Position numbers and translations under genes: made by a program. This document shows, piece after piece, positions 60,884 through 64,000 of a stretch of DNA of 64,000 nucleotides (positions are counted from its first letter, which is position 1; every line of letters begins with the position of its first letter). The notes beneath the pieces are model-generated. The model was given only the letters and a program-made list of their open reading frames with translations, had not been told where the DNA came from and ran no database searches. The DNA comes from Actinoplanes sp. KI2. Its GTDB lineage: Bacteria > Actinomycetota > Actinomycetes > Mycobacteriales > Micromonosporaceae. The DNA is taken from contig NZ_JAOSZE010000025.1 in assembly GCF_025630775.1 (NCBI RefSeq), positions 97,959-161,958 on the forward strand. The letters are read 5' to 3'.

Positions 60884-61383
60884 AGGATCTCCGACTCGGC
60901 GCCGCGCAGCGTCACCTCGACCCCGAGCTCGGCGCCGGCCACCGCGAGCCGCTCGCGCAACTCCTCGGACGCGCCGGCGGGCAGGTCGATCTCGGCGATC
61001 AGCACGTACAGGGTGCCCACCAGCCGGGTGCTCAGGTCGGTGATGTTGCCGCCGGCGGCCGCCACCAACCGGGTCACCGCGGCGACGATGCCGAGCCGGT
61101 CGGCGCCGTGCACGCTGACCACCCACGGCTCGCCGGTGTCGGCCGCGTCGGCCTCCGGCCCGACATCGCGGACGGTGGTGGTCACCCCGTCGAGTGATTC
61201 CAGGGCCAGCGAAGCGGCCTCGGCCCCCGCACCGGTGCAGATCAGGGTCATCGCGAAGTGGCCGCGAAGGCGGGTCATCGTGGAGTCGGTGAGGTTGGCG
61301 CCCGCCCCGGCAAGCGCCTCGGCCACGTCGGCGACGATACCGGGACGGTCCGGGCCGATGACGGTGATGGCAAGCTCATGCAC
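60880..61383 (-). CDS. ACT-domain protein, GcvR-like
   Basis: A 167-aa protein with two ACT domains (ELAITVIGPDRPGIVADVAEALAGAGANLTDSTMTRLRGHFAMTLIC and WVVSVHGADRLGIVAAVTRLVAAAGGNITDLSTRLVG), as in the glycine-cleavage repressor GcvR and related amino-acid-sensing proteins. No DNA-binding domain. GTG 61383, 21 bases from the divergent mutY start. Co-translated with def; a metabolic sensing role is likely, the ligand unknown. Confidence 0.88.
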   Translation of the reverse strand: MHELAITVIGPDRPGIVADVAEALAGAGANLTDSTMTRLRGHFAMTLICTGAGAEAASLALESLDGVTTTVRDVGPEADAADTGEPWVVSVHGADRLGIVAAVTRLVAAAGGNITDLSTRLVGTLYVLIAEIDLPAGASEELRERLAVAGAELGVEVTLRGAESEIL

Positions 61384-61404
61384 CCGCCTACAGTAGGTGC
61401 TGCC

Positions 61405-62301
61405 ATGACTTTCGCCGATGACGCCATCGCCTGGTTCGACCAGAATGCCCGCGATCTGCCCTGGCGGCAGCCCACGACGAGCCCCTGGGGGGTGCTGGTC
61501 AGCGAGGTGATGCTGCAGCAGACCCCGGTGGTCCGGGTGGAGCCCGCCTGGCGGTCCTGGATGACCCGCTGGCCCACCCCGGCCGACCTGGCCGCCGACC
61601 CGCCGTCCGAGGCGATCCGGATGTGGGGCCGGCTCGGCTACCCGCGCCGGGCGATGCGCCTGCACGCCTGCGCGGTCGCGATCGTGGAGCGGCACGGCGG
61701 GGTGGTCCCCGACGACCTCGATCGGCTGCTGGCCCTGCCCGGGGTCGGCACCTACACCGGGCGGGCGGTGGCCACCTTTGCGTACGGGCAGCGCCACCCG
61801 GTCGTCGACACCAACGTCCGGCGGGTGGTGGCCCGGGCCGTCGAGGGCAAGCCGGACGCCGGCCCGGCCACGACCGCGGCGGACCTGGTCGCGGTCGCCG
61901 AGCTGCTGCCCGATCGGCCGTCCCGGGCGGCGCGGGCGAGCATCGCCTTCATGGAGCTGGGCGCGATCGTCTGCACGGCCCGAGCCCCCCGCTGCCCGCA
62001 GTGCCCGTTCGAGGCGTCCTGCGCCTGGCGGGCGACCGGCGAGAAGCTGCCGGAGGGGCCGAGCCGCAAGCCGCAGCGGTACGCCGGGACCGATCGCCAG
62101 GTGCGCGGCCTGCTGCTGGAGGTGCTGCGGCACGCCACCGGCCCGGTACCACGGCAGCGCCTGGACCTGGTCTGGCAGGACGAGGCGCAGCGGGCCCGGG
62201 CACTGGCCGGGCTGGTCGAGGACGGCCTGGTCGAGTCGCTGGGCGCCGACGACTTCGTGCTCGCCGGCGACGCCCAGCACCCTGCCGCGCAGTCCCTTTA
62301 G
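61405..62301 (+). CDS. mutY: A/G-specific adenine glycosylase
   Basis: Removes adenine mispaired with 8-oxoguanine. 298 aa. Catalytic Glu in VSEVMLQQTPVVRV; helix-hairpin-helix LPGVGTYTGRAVATFAYG followed by catalytic Asp in VVDTNVRRV; 4Fe-4S ligands C-x6-C-x2-C-x5-C in CTARAPRCPQCPFEASC. The C-terminal MutT-like 8-oxoG domain is reduced, as usual in actinobacteria. ATG 61405. Its stop lies in an 18-bp triple repeat shared with the converging arabinanase gene. Confidence 0.95.
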   Translation: MTFADDAIAWFDQNARDLPWRQPTTSPWGVLVSEVMLQQTPVVRVEPAWRSWMTRWPTPADLAADPPSEAIRMWGRLGYPRRAMRLHACAVAIVERHGGVVPDDLDRLLALPGVGTYTGRAVATFAYGQRHPVVDTNVRRVVARAVEGKPDAGPATTAADLVAVAELLPDRPSRAARASIAFMELGAIVCTARAPRCPQCPFEASCAWRATGEKLPEGPSRKPQRYAGTDRQVRGLLLEVLRHATGPVPRQRLDLVWQDEAQRARALAGLVEDGLVESLGADDFVLAGDAQHPAAQSL

Positions 62302-62340
62302 TACGCACAGTCCCTTTAGTACGCGCAGTCCCTTTAGTAC
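62287..62340. repeat. Three 18-bp tandem repeats spanning two stop codons
   Basis: GCGCAGTCCCTTTAGTAC three times (62287-62304, 62305-62322 with one change, 62323-62340). Copy 1 contains the mutY TAG; copy 3 contains the TAA (minus strand, 62334-62336) of the arabinanase gene. Confidence 0.95.
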
Positions 62341-63299
62341 ACGTACGGCCAGCCGCTCGAGTCGTATCCGAGGAGGTTGATCCCGAGCTTCGCGGTGCCG
62401 TTGTCCGCGTAGTAGTGGTAGACCAGCACGTCCGCGTCGGTGTCGGTGAAGACCGACTGGCCGCCGGGGCCGTGGATGCTGCCGTGCCCGGCGAGGATCT
62501 CGCTGCCGCCGCCGCTGGTCATCGCCGTCCCGTTCTTGTCGACGAACGGCCCGTTCACGCTGGTCGAGCGGCCCACCATGATCCGGTACGTGCTCGACGC
62601 CCCCCGGCAGCACAGGTCGAAGGACACGTACAGGTAGTAGTACGACCCGTGGTGGAACAGGAACGGCGCCTCGATCGCGCCGCCGCCGCGCCCGGCGATC
62701 GACCGGATCGTGCTGTCCAGCCGCTTGCCGGTGGACGTGTTCAGCTGCACCTGCTTGATCCCGGTCCAGAACGAGCCGAGGCTGAGCCACCAGCGGCCGG
62801 ACGGGTCCACGTACAGGTTCGGGTCGATCGCGTTGAAGTTGTCGCTGGTCGTGGACTCGATGACCAGGCCCTGGTTGCTCCAGCTGCCGGACGCGCCGGT
62901 GCTGCTGGTGGCCAGGAAGATCGCCGAGTGGTTCGAGCCGAAGGTGGAGGCCGCGTAGTACATGTAGTACTTGCCATTGTGGTACGAGATGTCCGGCGCC
63001 CACAGGTTCGCGCTGCCTCCGGTGTACGAGGCGGCCCAGGAGGCGCCGCTGGGGAAGGCCACGCCGGCATCCTTGAAGGCGGTGCGGTCGGTCGAGGTCT
63101 TCAGCACGATGTTGTTGCCGGTGTGCGCGATCAGGTAGGTCCCGCCCTGCTTGACGATGCCGGGATCGTGCACGTTGACGCTGCCGGTCACCACGCCGGG
63201 GTTGGGATAGGTGGCGGCATCGGCCGCCCTGATGCCCACCGTCGCGCCGACCGCTGCGACCAGCACGACGGCTCCGGCAAGCGCTTTCCTACGCAGCAC
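62334..63299 (-). CDS. Secreted arabinan endo-1,5-alpha-L-arabinosidase (GH43)
   Basis: About 321 aa, with a signal peptide (LRRKALAGAVVLVAAVGATVGIRAADA). Five-bladed propeller of family GH43: catalytic base Asp in NVHDPGIVKQ, pKa-modulating Asp in FNAIDPNLYVDPSG, catalytic acid Glu in GAIEAPFLFHHG; SIHGPGGQSVF carries the conserved His. It cleaves alpha-1,5-arabinan outside the cell. GTG 63299 has GGAGAGG about 8 bases upstream; GTG 63308 would overlap that site. A LacI-type dyad lies 48 bp upstream. Confidence 0.92.
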   Translation of the reverse strand: MLRRKALAGAVVLVAAVGATVGIRAADAATYPNPGVVTGSVNVHDPGIVKQGGTYLIAHTGNNIVLKTSTDRTAFKDAGVAFPSGASWAASYTGGSANLWAPDISYHNGKYYMYYAASTFGSNHSAIFLATSSTGASGSWSNQGLVIESTTSDNFNAIDPNLYVDPSGRWWLSLGSFWTGIKQVQLNTSTGKRLDSTIRSIAGRGGGAIEAPFLFHHGSYYYLYVSFDLCCRGASSTYRIMVGRSTSVNGPFVDKNGTAMTSGGGSEILAGHGSIHGPGGQSVFTDTDADVLVYHYYADNGTAKLGINLLGYDSSGWPYVY

Positions 63300-63331
63300 G
63301 GAACTCACCTCTCCAACGCTGACATTTCCGG

Positions 63332-63361
63332 GATGTTACCGCCATGGTGAACGTTAACATC
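63332..63361. promoter_or_regulatory. Putative LacI-type operator upstream of the arabinanase gene
   Basis: A CG-centred dyad GTGAACGTTAAC (63347-63358, 10 of 12 positions symmetric) lies inside a wider inverted repeat GATGTTA (63332-63338) / TAACATC (63355-63361). LacI-family sugar repressors favour such CG-centred sites. Confidence 0.55.
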
Positions 63362-63431
63362 GATGAGCGTCAAGAGGTGGCAGCGCTTTACCAGGGCATT
63401 TTCAAGCTCGACGTGAACGACCCGAGAACGG

Positions 63432-63464
63432 GAACGGCCCGGCTGCCAGGCAGCCGGGCCGTTC
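63432..63464 (-). terminator. clpC terminator
   Basis: Perfect 15-bp stem (63432-63446 with 63450-63464) and a 3-base loop, 17 bases after the clpC stop. Confidence 0.9.
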
Positions 63465-63480
63465 TCGGTCAGTTGATCGT

Positions 63481-64000
63481 TTACTCCTCGGTGGAGGCGG
63501 CCCCGAGGTCGGCGGGCACGGCGTCCGGCACCGAGACTCCGCGGTCGGCGCCGCGGAAGCTCAGCTTCGACTTCTCGACGTTCGCCGGGTCGCCCTCGCA
63601 GTCCACCACCACGATCTGGCCGGGGCGCAGCTCGTTGAAGAGGATCTGCTCGGACAGGCTGTCCTCCAGATCGCGCTGGATCGTCCGCCGCAGCGGCCGG
63701 GCGCCCAGCACCGGGTCGAAGCCCTTGTTCGCCAGGTACTTCTTCGCGTTGTCGGTCAGCTCGAGGCCCATGTCCTTGTTCTTGAGCTGGCCCTCGATCC
63801 GCGAGGTGAAGATGTCGACGATCTGCAGGATCTCGTCCTGCCGGAGCTGGTGGAACACGATCGTGTCGTCGATACGGTTCAGGAACTCCGGCCGGAAGTG
63901 CTGCTTCAGCTCGTCGTTGACCTTGACCTTCATCCGGTCGTAGTTGCTCTCGGTGTCCTCCGAGGCCTGGAAGCCCAGCGACACCGCCTTCGCCACGTCC
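63481..64000 (-). CDS. clpC: ATP-dependent Clp protease ATP-binding subunit ClpC, 3' part
   Basis: The C-terminal 170 or so residues of a Clp/HSP100 AAA+ unfoldase; the rest lies beyond the window. Seen are the end of the D2 module (FRPEFLNRIDDTIVFHQLRQDEILQIVDIF), the sensor-2 GARPLRRTIQRDLEDSLSEQIL region and an acidic tail. It feeds substrates to ClpP. In mycobacteria clpC1 lies near mutY, disA and radA, consistent with conserved synteny. The plus-strand reading through this area is an antisense shadow. Confidence 0.95.
   Translation of the reverse strand, partial: DVAKAVSLGFQASEDTESNYDRMKVKVNDELKQHFRPEFLNRIDDTIVFHQLRQDEILQIVDIFTSRIEGQLKNKDMGLELTDNAKKYLANKGFDPVLGARPLRRTIQRDLEDSLSEQILFNELRPGQIVVVDCEGDPANVEKSKLSFRGADRGVSVPDAVPADLGAASTEE

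Noticed and set aside
63344..63943. 199-codon plus-strand ORF opposite clpC
   Set aside because: Crosses the clpC terminator and runs antisense to highly conserved ClpC sequence. No ribosome-binding site or family features.

Overview
The window is chromosomal DNA of a very GC-rich filamentous actinomycete. The gene content (mycobacterial-type core order, SARP regulators, RDD and PQQ-propeller membrane proteins, a UbiA plus type III PKS operon of the kind described in Actinoplanes missouriensis) points to Micromonosporaceae, probably Actinoplanes or a close relative. The genus is an inference. I see no tRNA, rRNA, CRISPR array, transposase or phage gene.

Layout. 0-6 kb: sugar-ABC ATPase (msiK type), a PQQ-like propeller, a TetR/SnoaL divergent pair with two palindromic operators, a GNAT enzyme and LtrA. 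6-10 kb: rlmB, cysS, fumC. 9.9-21.4 kb: four tandem, translationally coupled AfsR-type regulators (SARP DNA-binding domain, NB-ARC ATPase, TPR), the most unusual block. 21.7-35.7 kb: a tyrosine-degradation archipelago. One operon runs hppD, two RDD membrane proteins, aromatic aminotransferase (pat), with an AsnC-type regulator divergent from it. Class I fumarase follows. Then come fumarylacetoacetase, an unrecognised 281-aa protein coupled to it, and divergent hmgA. SMP-30, PQQ-like and SRPBCC genes are interspersed. 35.7-45.4 kb: a secreted Ig-like protein, then a GH46 chitosanase divergent from a regulator/importer/hydrolase/kinase operon in the order known for csnR-E-F-G-H-K of Streptomyces. 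45.4-48.7 kb: TPR membrane protein, PPOX-type oxidase, ispF, ispD, carD. 49-54 kb: a membrane protein and a type III PKS/acyl-CoA dehydrogenase/methyltransferase operon divergent from a UbiA prenyltransferase. 54-64 kb: lpqE-like lipoprotein, radA, disA, an XRE/SnoaL pair, a 2H-phosphoesterase, a lipoprotein, def, an ACT protein, mutY, a GH43 arabinanase and the 3' part of clpC.

How the genes work together. The tyrosine genes can be read as one route: Pat makes 4-hydroxyphenylpyruvate, HppD makes homogentisate, HmgA makes maleylacetoacetate, an isomerase not recognised here makes fumarylacetoacetate, and fumarylacetoacetase yields acetoacetate and fumarate, which a fumarase hydrates. The csn genes read as secreted chitosan cleavage, uptake of glucosamine oligomers (ATPase probably the MsiK at the left edge), intracellular hydrolysis and phosphorylation. 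The clpC, mutY, disA, radA, lpqE, carD, ispD, ispF ... cysS, rlmB series is a conserved actinobacterial core. Here it is split by about 38 kb of accessory genes between ispF and cysS, and by the PKS locus between lpqE and carD.

Small-scale patterns: at four places a short tandem duplication (18-33 bp, 2-4 copies) lies exactly across a stop codon. Several genes have a -10-like hexamer 6-8 bases before the start codon, suggesting leaderless mRNAs.
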